DNA of 64,000 nt, taken from assembly GCA_048465415.1 (NCBI GenBank), contig DBFWLO010000006.1, positions 173,039 to 237,038 of the forward strand. The letters are read 5' to 3'. Position numbers and translations under genes: made by a program. Positions 25,846-33,019 of the stretch are shown one piece after another (position 1 is the first letter of the stretch; each line of letters starts with the position of its first letter). The notes under the pieces were generated by a model. The model was not told the DNA's origin. It worked only from the letters and a program-made list of their open reading frames with translations, and did no database searches. This stretch comes from Scatosoma sp048465415 (GTDB lineage: Bacteria; Bacillota; Clostridia; Christensenellales; Borkfalkiaceae).

Positions 25846-26866
25846 AATCAACAAGGGAAAATTAACCGAATTGTATCGGGCGATTTCCGCCTCTATGTCC
25901 CTGTATCTGCCCTTAAAAAAAGCCGGAGAAGTCAATTACGGGCTCTGGACGGAGGAAGCGGAAGCCTCGGTGGAAACGTTGAAGACGGTCAAATCTCCAA
26001 AAGATATTTTCTTCCCGCAGAGCGAAACGATGATGAAGTTTAAGACGGAAGGCAAATCCCTCGAAATCATCGACGTCCGCGAGGAACACAAGCCCTTCGT
26101 GCTTTTCGGCGTGCGCGGCTGCGATTTCAAGGCGTTCGATATTCTCGATAAAGTATTTCTCGCCGATCCCGTGGACACCTACTATCAGTCCCGCCGCGAA
26201 GCGGGCGTCATCGTCACGCTCGCCTGTTCGCGGCCGGAGGAAAGCTGTTTTTGCAAAGCGTTCGGCATGGACGCGGCGGAGCCTATGGGCGACGTGACGG
26301 CGTGGCTGGACGAAACATATCTCTATTGGCGCGCCAACACCGAAAAGGGCGCCGCGCTGACGGAGTCCGTAAAGTCGTTGCTGGAAGAAGGCGGCGAAGC
26401 GGAAGTTGCCGCGCAGCAGAAAAAGACGCGGGAGATCGTCGAAAAACTGCCGTTCACTCATCTCGATCTGTCCCGTTTTCAACCAGAAAATCTCAACGAA
26501 TTATTCGATCTGCCCGAGTGGCAGTCCCTTTCGGAAGCCTGCCTCGGCTGCGGCGCATGCACATTCGTCTGCCCGACCTGTCAGTGTTTCGATATCCGCG
26601 ATTTCAAGACCAACGACGGGATCGTTCGTTTCCGTTGCTGGGATTCCTGCATGTATTCCGATTTCACGCAGATGGCGGCGGCAAACAGCCGTACGACGCA
26701 GATGCAGAGATATCGTCAAAGGTTTATGCATAAGCTCGTCTACTATCCCGCGCAGCACGAAGGCTTGTATTCGTGCGTGGGCTGCGGCCGTTGCGTCAAT
26801 AAATGCCCCCAGCATCTCAATATCGTGAAAGTGGTCAGGACGATAGGAGGAAAGGCTCATGATTGA
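25838..26866 (+). CDS. flxB: FlxB-like 4Fe-4S protein (anaerobic sulfite reductase A type)
   Basis: A 342-residue protein similar in plan to AsrA: an N-terminal domain of about 220 residues (FVLFGVRGCDFKAFDILD, VTLACSRPEESCFC) and two C-terminal [4Fe-4S] motifs, CLGCGACTFVCPTCQC and CVGCGRCVNKCPQH. It overlaps flxC by 8 bases and flxA by 8 bases, so a stoichiometric complex is likely. The true sulfite-reductase catalytic subunit AsrC is absent from this locus, which favours the Flx assignment. Confidence 0.78.
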   Translation: MYKINKGKLTELYRAISASMSLYLPLKKAGEVNYGLWTEEAEASVETLKTVKSPKDIFFPQSETMMKFKTEGKSLEIIDVREEHKPFVLFGVRGCDFKAFDILDKVFLADPVDTYYQSRREAGVIVTLACSRPEESCFCKAFGMDAAEPMGDVTAWLDETYLYWRANTEKGAALTESVKSLLEEGGEAEVAAQQKKTREIVEKLPFTHLDLSRFQPENLNELFDLPEWQSLSEACLGCGACTFVCPTCQCFDIRDFKTNDGIVRFRCWDSCMYSDFTQMAAANSRTTQMQRYRQRFMHKLVYYPAQHEGLYSCVGCGRCVNKCPQHLNIVKVVRTIGGKAHD

Positions 26867-27686
26867 AGAAAATCTTATTCCCAAGATCGGCGTGATCACC
26901 GATATCCGCAAGGATACGCCCGACGTCAAGACCTTCCGCGTCGTGGGAACAGACGGCAAGAAACCTTTTGAGCATCTGCCCGGACAGTGCGCTATGGTCT
27001 CGGTGCCCGGTGTGGGCGAGTGCATGTTCTCCATCACCTCTTCGCCGACTAACGAAGCATATATGGAGTTTTCGATTAAAAAATGCGGCTGCGTCACCGA
27101 AGTGATCCATTCCCTTGAAGAGGGACAGCAGATCACCGTGCGCGGTCCCTACGGCAAAAATTTCCCCGTCGAAGGGGATTTCAAGGGCAAGGATCTGCTC
27201 TTTATCGCCGGCGGCATCGGCCTGGCACCTTTGCGCAGCGTCATCAATTACGTCCGGCATTACCGCAAAAATTACGGTAAGGTCGTCGTCGTATACGGCG
27301 CGAGAAGCAAAGACGATCTCGTGGACATCGAAGAGATACAAAGCGAATGGGAAAAAGAGCCTGATTTTAAAGTATATCTTACGATCGACCGTCCGCAGGA
27401 AGGCTGGGACGGCCACGTCGGATTCGTGCCCGCGTACGTGAAGGAACTCGGACTCGATCCTTCGATGACGGCGGTGCTCTGCGGACCGCCTATCATGATC
27501 AAATTTACGCTGGCGGGGCTTTTGGAACTCGGTTTTGAAAAATCCCGCGTCTATACGACGCTCGAACTGCGTATGAAATGCGGCATCGGCAAATGTGGAA
27601 GATGCAACGTCGGCGATAAGTTCGTCTGCAAAGACGGACCGGTATTCCGTATGGACGAGTTGGACGAACTGCCCGACGAGTATTAA
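26859..27686 (+). CDS. flxA: FlxA-like FAD/NAD(P)-binding oxidoreductase
   Basis: A 275-residue ferredoxin-reductase-type flavoprotein, the likely NADH entry point of the complex. FAD contacts lie in HLPGQCAMVSV and CMFSITSSP, the NAD motif in GGIGLAPLRSVI, and a C-terminal [2Fe-2S] site in CGIGKCGRCNVGDKFVC. The same plan occurs in PyrK, AsrB and FlxA. It overlaps flxB by 8 bases. Ten bases separate its stop from the next gene, whose ribosome binding site AAGGAG follows directly. Confidence 0.83.
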   Translation: MIEENLIPKIGVITDIRKDTPDVKTFRVVGTDGKKPFEHLPGQCAMVSVPGVGECMFSITSSPTNEAYMEFSIKKCGCVTEVIHSLEEGQQITVRGPYGKNFPVEGDFKGKDLLFIAGGIGLAPLRSVINYVRHYRKNYGKVVVVYGARSKDDLVDIEEIQSEWEKEPDFKVYLTIDRPQEGWDGHVGFVPAYVKELGLDPSMTAVLCGPPIMIKFTLAGLLELGFEKSRVYTTLELRMKCGIGKCGRCNVGDKFVCKDGPVFRMDELDELPDEY

Positions 27687-27696
27687 GGAGATTTAT

Positions 27697-28371
27697 ATGG
27701 AGAGTTTGGTAAACGTTTACCTTTTCGGCAAAAGATATCAGGTGCCCGAAAGTCTGACGATCATGAAAGCTATGGAATACGCGGGCTATCAGCTCGTGCG
27801 CGGCTGCGGCTGCCGCAACGGGTTCTGCGGCGCGTGCGCGACGATCTACCGTATCAAGGGACAGCAGGAGCTCAAAACCTGTCTCGCCTGCCAGACGCAG
27901 GTGGAGGAGGGAATGTACGTGGCGACGCTCCCTTTCTTTCCTCTCGTCAAACAGGTCTACGATATAGAAAAGATAAAACCCACCGAGCAGATCATGATGC
28001 AGCTGTATCCCGAGATCTATTCCTGTATCGGCTGCAACGCCTGCACCAAGAGCTGTACGCAGGGACTCGGCGTCATGCAGTACATCGCCTATGCGCAGCG
28101 CGGGGAGTACGCGAAATGCGCGGAAGAGAGCTTCGACTGCGTGATGTGCGGCGTATGTTCCTCCCGTTGCCCTGCGGGGATCTCTCACCCGCAGGTGGCG
28201 GAGCTTGCGAGAAGACTGACCGGCAAGTACATCGCGCCTAAAAGCGGACATCTCGAAACGCGGGTGGAAGAGATCAGAGAAGGAAAGTTCGAGGCTCTGA
28301 TCGAAAGCCTGATGCAGAAGCCGTTGGAAGAGCTCAAAGAGCTGTATAATCACAGAGAAATCGAGAAATAA
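27697..28371 (+). CDS. Fumarate reductase-like iron-sulfur subunit (FrdB/TfrB N-terminal type)
   Basis: A 224-residue protein with an N-terminal plant-type [2Fe-2S] domain (Cys37, Cys39, Cys44, Cys47, Cys62) and a helical domain with two [4Fe-4S] motifs (Cys110-113-116-120 and Cys148-151-154-158). This is the order of FrdB/SdhB and of the first half of methanogen thiol:fumarate reductase TfrB, but TfrB also carries a CCG domain that here exists separately as HdrB. The second motif has no proline after the last cysteine (CTKSCTQG). ATG 27697 is set by AAGGAG six bases upstream. There is no membrane anchor gene, so the enzyme should be soluble. Confidence 0.82.
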   Translation: MESLVNVYLFGKRYQVPESLTIMKAMEYAGYQLVRGCGCRNGFCGACATIYRIKGQQELKTCLACQTQVEEGMYVATLPFFPLVKQVYDIEKIKPTEQIMMQLYPEIYSCIGCNACTKSCTQGLGVMQYIAYAQRGEYAKCAEESFDCVMCGVCSSRCPAGISHPQVAELARRLTGKYIAPKSGHLETRVEEIREGKFEALIESLMQKPLEELKELYNHREIEK

Positions 28372-28381
28372 GGAGAAGCGT

Positions 28382-29986
28382 ATGTATCAGTACACCGAAG
28401 AACAGATAGAGTCCGTGAAAAAGGTGGAAGCGACGCGCGCTTCCAGATTCGGCGCGGAAATCCGCAGAATGACGGCGGAAGAAAAAGACGAAGTTCTCGC
28501 TTCTTTCCACCCCGATTATATCACCTCGGCTTACGAAGAATTGAAAGTCGGCCCCAATAAAGGCGGCAAGGTGCTGCACGAACTGGCGGCGCTTTTGCAG
28601 GGACGCTCGCGCGTTCTCGATCAAAAGATCGATCTGACAGCCCCCGATTACGACGTGGACGTTCTGATCATCGGCGGCGGCGGCGCGGGCGCATCGGCGG
28701 CGATCGAAGCGAATAACTGCGGCGCGAACGCGATGATCGTCACCAAACTGCGTCTGGGCGACGCCAACACCGCAATGGCGGAAGGCGGGATCCAGGCGGC
28801 GGATAAGGAAAACGACAGCCCGGCCGTGCACTATCTCGACGCGCTGGGCGGCGGGCATTTCAAGAACAAACCCGAACTTTTATATAAACTGGTAACAGAG
28901 GCTCCTGAGGCGATCCAATGGCTGAACAATCTCGGCGTCATGTTCGATAAAGCGCCGGACGGCACAATGATCACGACGCACGGCGGCGGGACCTCCCGCA
29001 AGAGAATGCACGCCTGCCGCGACTATTCCGGTTCGGAGATCATGCGCGTTCTGCGCGACGAGGTTTTAAACCGCGGCATCACGGTGGTGGATTTCACGTC
29101 CGCGATCGAACTTATCAAAGACGCGGACGGCAAAGTTGCCGGCGCCGTGCTCATGAATATGGAGACGCGCGAAATTCTCGTCGCAAAGGCCAAGACGGTC
29201 GTCATCGCGACGGGCGGCGCGGGAAGATTACACTATCAGGGCTTCCCGACCTCCAATCACTACGGCGCGACGGCGGACGGACTCGTTTTGGGATATCGCG
29301 CGGGCGCAAAATTGCTCTATCCCGAAACGCTGCAATACCACCCGACGGGCGCGGCGGCGCCGACGCAGATCTATGGGGCGTTAGTCACGGAAAAAGTACG
29401 TTCGCTGGGTGCGCAGCTCGTCAATAAAGAGGGCGTGGCGTTCGTCAATCCGTTGGAGACGCGTGACGTCACCGCGTCCGCGATCATTCGCGAATGTAAA
29501 CAAAATCATGGCGGCGTCAGGACGACGGACGGAGAAGGCGTCTGGCTGGATACGCCGCTCATCGAAATGGTGAACGGGGAAGGCACGATCGAAAAACGGA
29601 TTCCGGCCATGATGAGAATGTTCGGCAAATACGGCATCGATATCCGCAAGGAGCCTATTCTTGTCTATCCCACGCTGCACTATCAGAACGGCGGCCTGGA
29701 CATTTCCGCGGACGGCATGACGAACGTGGAGAATCTTTATGTCGCCGGCGAGGCGGTCGGCGGTATTCACGGCACCAACCGTCTGATGGGCAATTCTTTG
29801 CTGGATATCATCGTATTCGGCCGCAATGCGGGGCGTCGTGCGGGCGAGAAATCGAAATCCGTGACGGTGAAATCTTTGACGCTCGATTTTGTCGCGGCGT
29901 ATGAGAAAGAGCTGGAAGACGCGGGGCTTCGTCCCGAACTGCCGTCTCCGAGACTGCTGCCCGATTACAGAAGAAAGGATAATTGA
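28382..29986 (+). CDS. Fumarate reductase/succinate dehydrogenase-type flavoprotein
   Basis: A 534-residue FAD protein expected to reduce fumarate to succinate. The dinucleotide motif GGGGAG lies at 98-103, FAD contacts at GGAGRLHYQG, and substrate residues in LQYHPTG and GTNRLMGNS. Two features are odd. First, a 92-residue, mostly helical N-terminal extension precedes the FAD domain. Second, the histidine that covalently binds FAD in E. coli FrdA is Asn129 (ANTAMAEGG), so the flavin should be noncovalent. The chain also ends early after the FAD domain compared with typical 580-residue FrdA. It follows the iron-sulfur gene by 10 bases. L-aspartate oxidase is an alternative, but nadA and nadC are absent. 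Confidence 0.83.
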   Translation: MYQYTEEQIESVKKVEATRASRFGAEIRRMTAEEKDEVLASFHPDYITSAYEELKVGPNKGGKVLHELAALLQGRSRVLDQKIDLTAPDYDVDVLIIGGGGAGASAAIEANNCGANAMIVTKLRLGDANTAMAEGGIQAADKENDSPAVHYLDALGGGHFKNKPELLYKLVTEAPEAIQWLNNLGVMFDKAPDGTMITTHGGGTSRKRMHACRDYSGSEIMRVLRDEVLNRGITVVDFTSAIELIKDADGKVAGAVLMNMETREILVAKAKTVVIATGGAGRLHYQGFPTSNHYGATADGLVLGYRAGAKLLYPETLQYHPTGAAAPTQIYGALVTEKVRSLGAQLVNKEGVAFVNPLETRDVTASAIIRECKQNHGGVRTTDGEGVWLDTPLIEMVNGEGTIEKRIPAMMRMFGKYGIDIRKEPILVYPTLHYQNGGLDISADGMTNVENLYVAGEAVGGIHGTNRLMGNSLLDIIVFGRNAGRRAGEKSKSVTVKSLTLDFVAAYEKELEDAGLRPELPSPRLLPDYRRKDN

Positions 29987-29998
29987 GAGGAGTTTATC

Positions 29999-30355
29999 AT
30001 GGAAGTATTGGCGATCGTTTTTGAAATTGTAATGGTGCTTTGTTTCGGCGCTTCGTGGCCGTTTAATATTATACGGGCTTATAAGGCGCGTACGGCGAAA
30101 GGAACCAGCCTTCAATTTACCGTTTTAATCGGAATCGGGTATGTGGGCGGTATTTTGAATAAGGTGTTTACCGCCGTGCAAAAGGGAAGTATTTATTGGA
30201 CGGACGGCGTCTACGGTTTTCTGCACATTCTTGCCTTTGCTTTTTATTTCATCAATCTTGCGATGATCATTACGGCGATCGCAATCTATTTCAGAAATAA
30301 AAAGCTCGACGCGAACAGAGCGCAGGAAACGGTCGCAGAAGCGAAAGAAGATTAA
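29999..30355 (+). CDS. SemiSWEET/PQ-loop-like small membrane protein
   Basis: A 118-residue protein with three predicted helices (about 3-22, 41-60, 73-98) and a charged C-terminal tail. The segment FGASWPFNIIRAYKARTAKGTS has the shape of a PQ-loop, with Pro-Phe in place of Pro-Gln. One three-helix unit per chain is the SemiSWEET plan, which works as a dimer and moves small sugars or other metabolites. GAGGAG precedes ATG 29999, and it lies 12 bases after the flavoprotein and before a terminator, so it is the last gene of the operon. Export of a dicarboxylate product is possible but only a guess. Confidence 0.68.
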   Translation: MEVLAIVFEIVMVLCFGASWPFNIIRAYKARTAKGTSLQFTVLIGIGYVGGILNKVFTAVQKGSIYWTDGVYGFLHILAFAFYFINLAMIITAIAIYFRNKKLDANRAQETVAEAKED

Positions 30356-30372
30356 ATCGCCGGAATTAGAAA

Positions 30373-30406
30373 GACGTTTCGCCAAAAACAGGCGAGACGT
30401 TTTTTT
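30373..30406 (+). terminator. Rho-independent terminator of the fumarate operon
   Basis: ACGTTTCGCC pairs with GGCGAGACGT (one G-T pair) with a short A-rich loop and a run of seven T. It marks the end of the operon that starts at 18647. Confidence 0.85.
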
Positions 30407-30450
30407 AATTCTATCCGATAAAAATAGGTGGAAAAACAGGCGGAAAATAG

Positions 30451-30479
30451 TTGCAATTTTCCTTAAAATAGTATATAAT
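30451..30479 (+). promoter_or_regulatory. Promoter of tRNA-Ser
   Basis: TTGCAA (30451-30456), a 17-base spacer and TATAAT (30474-30479), ending nine bases before the mature tRNA. Confidence 0.75.
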
Positions 30480-30488
30480 ACTAACGAT

Positions 30489-30578
30489 GCAGAGATGGCG
30501 GAGCGGTCGAACGCGCACGATTCGAAATCGTGTTATGCAGGAATGTATACAAGGGTTCAAATCCCTTTCTCTGCGCCA
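30489..30578 (+). tRNA. tRNA-Ser (anticodon CGA)
   Basis: Acceptor stem GCAGAGA pairs with TCTCTGC (30568-30574), with discriminator G and an encoded CCA (30576-30578). The anticodon stem CACGA/TCGTG encloses TTCGAAA, giving anticodon CGA, which reads UCG. A long variable arm, as in class II serine tRNAs, precedes the T arm AAGGG-TTCAAAT-CCCTT. A first base of G with pairing C at the acceptor end is normal. Confidence 0.93.
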
Positions 30579-30587
30579 GACGGTAAA

Positions 30588-30640
30588 CCCCTACATATTG
30601 CGATTTTATGCAACGATAGAGCGCAATATATAGGGGCTTT
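30588..30640 (+). terminator. Terminator-like hairpin after tRNA-Ser
   Basis: CCCCTACATATTGCG (30588-30602) pairs with CGCAATATATAGGGG (30622-30636) with one mismatch; CTTTTC follows. The loop is 19 bases. It probably ends the tRNA transcript. Confidence 0.65.
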
Positions 30641-30799
30641 TCATTTATGTGACAAATCTGTGGCATCTAAGGCGGCGCCTTCAACATCTGAATAGCAATA
30701 CGAATACCTTTCCAAAGTCATTTTTACAAAGCTGTGACCAAAGCGTTTAGAGATGGCGCGAATAGGCAAATATCCACATAGAAGTGTGGGGACGTCATA
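30641..30799 (-). pseudogene. C-terminal remnant of a tyrosine integrase beside tRNA-Ser
   Basis: On the minus strand, 52 codons ending at TGA (30643-30641) read as the tail of a tyrosine recombinase: IRAISKRFGHSFVKMTLERY followed by SYCYSDVEGAAL. Members of this family end in RLGHSSxxxTLxxYSHLYPD, so the box-III histidine (FGHS) and the catalytic tyrosine region are recognisable, with the usual YSH changed to YSY. Upstream, the HxxR region is not intact and the other frames carry stops, so only a fragment remains. Its place at the 3' side of a tRNA gene is where integrase genes of integrated elements sit. Confidence 0.65.
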
Positions 30800-31190
30800 G
30801 GCCAGATATAAGAGTATGTTTTATGTCTGCCGGTTTGATTATAGCCCGGTGGCACATCAATAACTTCTTCTTGAAATAAGGAAATCTTCTCCGGGAAAGA
30901 ATGAAGACAATTCCGTTTTTATAGCTATATGAGTTGCTCTGTCATAATATTTGGAAAAACTATCGAGCGATGAGAAACGGCGGTTTTTGGAAAGTAATAA
31001 AATGTTGCAGGATTCCCCGTAACGTAGCAGGTTCGGGATCTGTTTTACTGTTCTAACGGAAACCTTCTTGGCAAATTATATCCAAATATTCGGTTCGTTA
31101 CAGAAGAGTATAATATGTATACACGGATTAAGCCTTCTTATATGATAAAAAATCTCTCGCTCATACTTCCTAAAAAGATTACGACAAGGA
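30800..31190. other. Eroded intergenic stretch, likely scar of a lost element
   Basis: About 390 bases with no intact gene-like frame on either strand and lower GC than the neighbouring operons. Together with the integrase remnant it is best read as the decayed inside of an integrated element. Confidence 0.4.
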
Positions 31191-31219
31191 TTGATTTTTT
31201 AAGACTTTTATGATATACT
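31191..31219 (+). promoter_or_regulatory. Promoter of glf
   Basis: TTGATT (31191-31196), a 17-base spacer and TATACT (31214-31219) with TG one base upstream of the -10, an extended -10 form. Confidence 0.75.
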
Positions 31220-31249
31220 TTACAGAGACAACACATAGAGGAAAGAGAT

Positions 31250-32368
31250 ATGTATGATTATCTGATCGTCGGCAGCGGTTTGTTCGGAGCCGTCTGCGCT
31301 CATGAATTGAAAAAGCAGGGCCGGCGCTGTTTGATTCTTGAACGCCGGGATCATATCGCCGGAAATATTTATACGGAAGAGATAGAAGGGATAAACGTTC
31401 ATAAATACGGCGCGCATATTTTTCATACCTCCGACAAGGAGCTTTGGGCGTATATCAATCAATTTGCCGAGTTTAATAATTATATCAATCAGCCCGTTGC
31501 CCGTTATAAAAACGAGTGCTATAATTTGCCGTTCAACATGAATACGTTTACTAAGTTATGGCCGGACGTTTTTACTCCCGAAGAAGCGAAAAAACGCTTG
31601 GAAGAGGAACGCAAAACGGCATACGTCGAAAGTCCCGCAAATCTTGAAGAACAGGCGCTGAATCTGGTCGGGCGTACCGTTTACGAAAAACTGATCAAAG
31701 GATACACGGAAAAACAGTGGGGACGGTCCTGCAAAGAACTGCCGCCGTTCATTATCAAACGCCTTCCCGTACGCTTTACTTTCGACAATAATTATTTTAA
31801 CGACCGCTATCAGGGGATTCCCATCGGCGGCTATACCCAAATTATCGAAAAGATGTTGGACGGCGTCGAAGTCCGCTGCGGCGTGGATTTTATGACCGAT
31901 AAAAAGGCCTATCTCCATCTTGCCCGCCGAGTCATCTATACGGGAGCCGTCGATAGCTTTTACGATTATGCGTTCGGCGCGCTCGAATACCGTACAGTGC
32001 GCTTTGAAACGGAAGTTTTGGATATGCCGAATTTTCAAGGCAATGCCGCCGTCAATTATACCTCTAAGGAGGTCCCTTATACGAGAATTATCGAACATAA
32101 ACACTTCGAGTTCGGACAGCAGGAAAAAACGGTCGTTTCACGGGAGTATTCTTCCGTCTGGAAGGCGGGCGACGAGCCTTATTACCCTGTCAACGACGAG
32201 AAAAATAATGCGCTTTATGAAAAATACGGAAAATTATCCGAGAAAGACGGCAATATCGTTTTCGGCGGCCGGCTCGGTCAATATAAATATTATGATATGC
32301 ATCATGTGATCCGCCAGGCTCTCGAAACGGTAAAGGCCGAACGGGAGCGTGTAGATTTTGGATCATAA
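31250..32368 (+). CDS. glf: UDP-galactopyranose mutase
   Basis: A 372-residue cytosolic flavoenzyme that converts UDP-galactopyranose to UDP-galactofuranose, the donor for galactofuranose in surface polysaccharides. The FAD motif GSGLFGAV is at 8-15, followed by CLILERRDHIAGN and the GLF signature HKYGAHIFHTSDKELWAYI. Further family blocks are GYTEKQWGRS and ARRVIYTGAVDSFYDY. The length is normal. GAGGAAAGAG precedes ATG 31250. It stands alone between its own promoter and terminator, without the glycosyltransferases that normally surround it, beside a decayed integrase. Confidence 0.93.
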   Translation: MYDYLIVGSGLFGAVCAHELKKQGRRCLILERRDHIAGNIYTEEIEGINVHKYGAHIFHTSDKELWAYINQFAEFNNYINQPVARYKNECYNLPFNMNTFTKLWPDVFTPEEAKKRLEEERKTAYVESPANLEEQALNLVGRTVYEKLIKGYTEKQWGRSCKELPPFIIKRLPVRFTFDNNYFNDRYQGIPIGGYTQIIEKMLDGVEVRCGVDFMTDKKAYLHLARRVIYTGAVDSFYDYAFGALEYRTVRFETEVLDMPNFQGNAAVNYTSKEVPYTRIIEHKHFEFGQQEKTVVSREYSSVWKAGDEPYYPVNDEKNNALYEKYGKLSEKDGNIVFGGRLGQYKYYDMHHVIRQALETVKAERERVDFGS

Positions 32369-32391
32369 ATCTTATGATAGAATTTTTTAAG

Positions 32392-32433
32392 GCCGGCGAT
32401 TCGAGCGTTCTATGCTGGAATCGCCGGCTTTTG
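32392..32433 (+). terminator. Rho-independent terminator after glf
   Basis: GCCGGCGATTC (32392-32402) pairs with GAATCGCCGGC (32418-32428), followed by TTTTG. Confidence 0.82.
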
Positions 32434-32512
32434 CGCTACATAAAAGAAATGCGTCGCTTTTGTGATAATTGAGTACTTTTAGCGAAATTTATGACGGGGG
32501 TATTCCATTTCG

Positions 32513-32541
32513 TTGACTTGCTCTTTTTAATCGAATATAAT
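32513..32541 (+). promoter_or_regulatory. Promoter of the MarR-ABC exporter operon
   Basis: TTGACT (32513-32518), a 17-base spacer and perfect TATAAT (32536-32541). It lies inside an upstream extension of the MarR reading frame, so the protein must start downstream of about 32548. Confidence 0.85.
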
Positions 32542-32577
32542 TATCTCACACTAAAAGATAAATTTGGGTATAATGAT

Positions 32578-32991
32578 ATGATCGACGATTCAAAAATAAA
32601 CGAGATCCTCCGGCTGGTGGGGACATTGGTCCGGCGAAATATTCATAAACGGGAAGGCGGTACGGTGATCGGCGAAGGCGCGCTCCTCGCTTGTCTTTCC
32701 GAACGGGGAAGTATGACCGTGGGGGAACTTTGCGAGGTTTCCCGGCTGGGTTCCGGACGTATGGCAAATCTTTTAAAGACGACGGAGGCGAAAGGATACG
32801 TACAGCGCCGCCGCGATGAGACGGACGGCAGAAAGGTTTGGGTAACGATCACGCAAAAGGGGAGCGAGGAAGGAAAACGGCGAATGGCCGAAATTTTTTC
32901 CCGTTGCCGCAAAGTGCTCGAAACGCTGGGGGAAGAGGATACGGAAACGGTCGCCCGTATTTTGCGCAAATTGACCGATTTGGATATATAA
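32578..32991 (+). CDS. MarR-family transcriptional regulator
   Basis: A 137-residue winged-helix protein, MIDDSKINEILRLV to KLTDLDI. The recognition region MTVGELCEVSRLGSGRMANLLKTTEAKGYVQRRRDETDGRKVWVTIT is the standard MarR wHTH with wing. ATG 32578 is chosen because the promoter at 32513-32541 lies within the longer open frame; its ribosome binding site is weak, so translation may be low. It precedes two ABC exporter genes by 28 bases, the arrangement of self-repressed drug-export operons, so it probably represses this operon and responds to a toxic compound. Confidence 0.85.
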   Translation: MIDDSKINEILRLVGTLVRRNIHKREGGTVIGEGALLACLSERGSMTVGELCEVSRLGSGRMANLLKTTEAKGYVQRRRDETDGRKVWVTITQKGSEEGKRRMAEIFSRCRKVLETLGEEDTETVARILRKLTDLDI

Positions 32992-33019
32992 ACGGCAACT
33001 TTTAGAACGGGAGGAATCA

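Noticed and set aside
24862..27686. Anaerobic sulfite reductase AsrABC
   Set aside because: Two proteins resemble AsrA and AsrB, but no AsrC is present, and the MvhD and Hdr genes upstream fit Flx-Hdr instead.
32491..32577. Longer MarR protein starting at 32491
   Set aside because: A near-consensus promoter lies within this stretch, so it is upstream of the transcription start.
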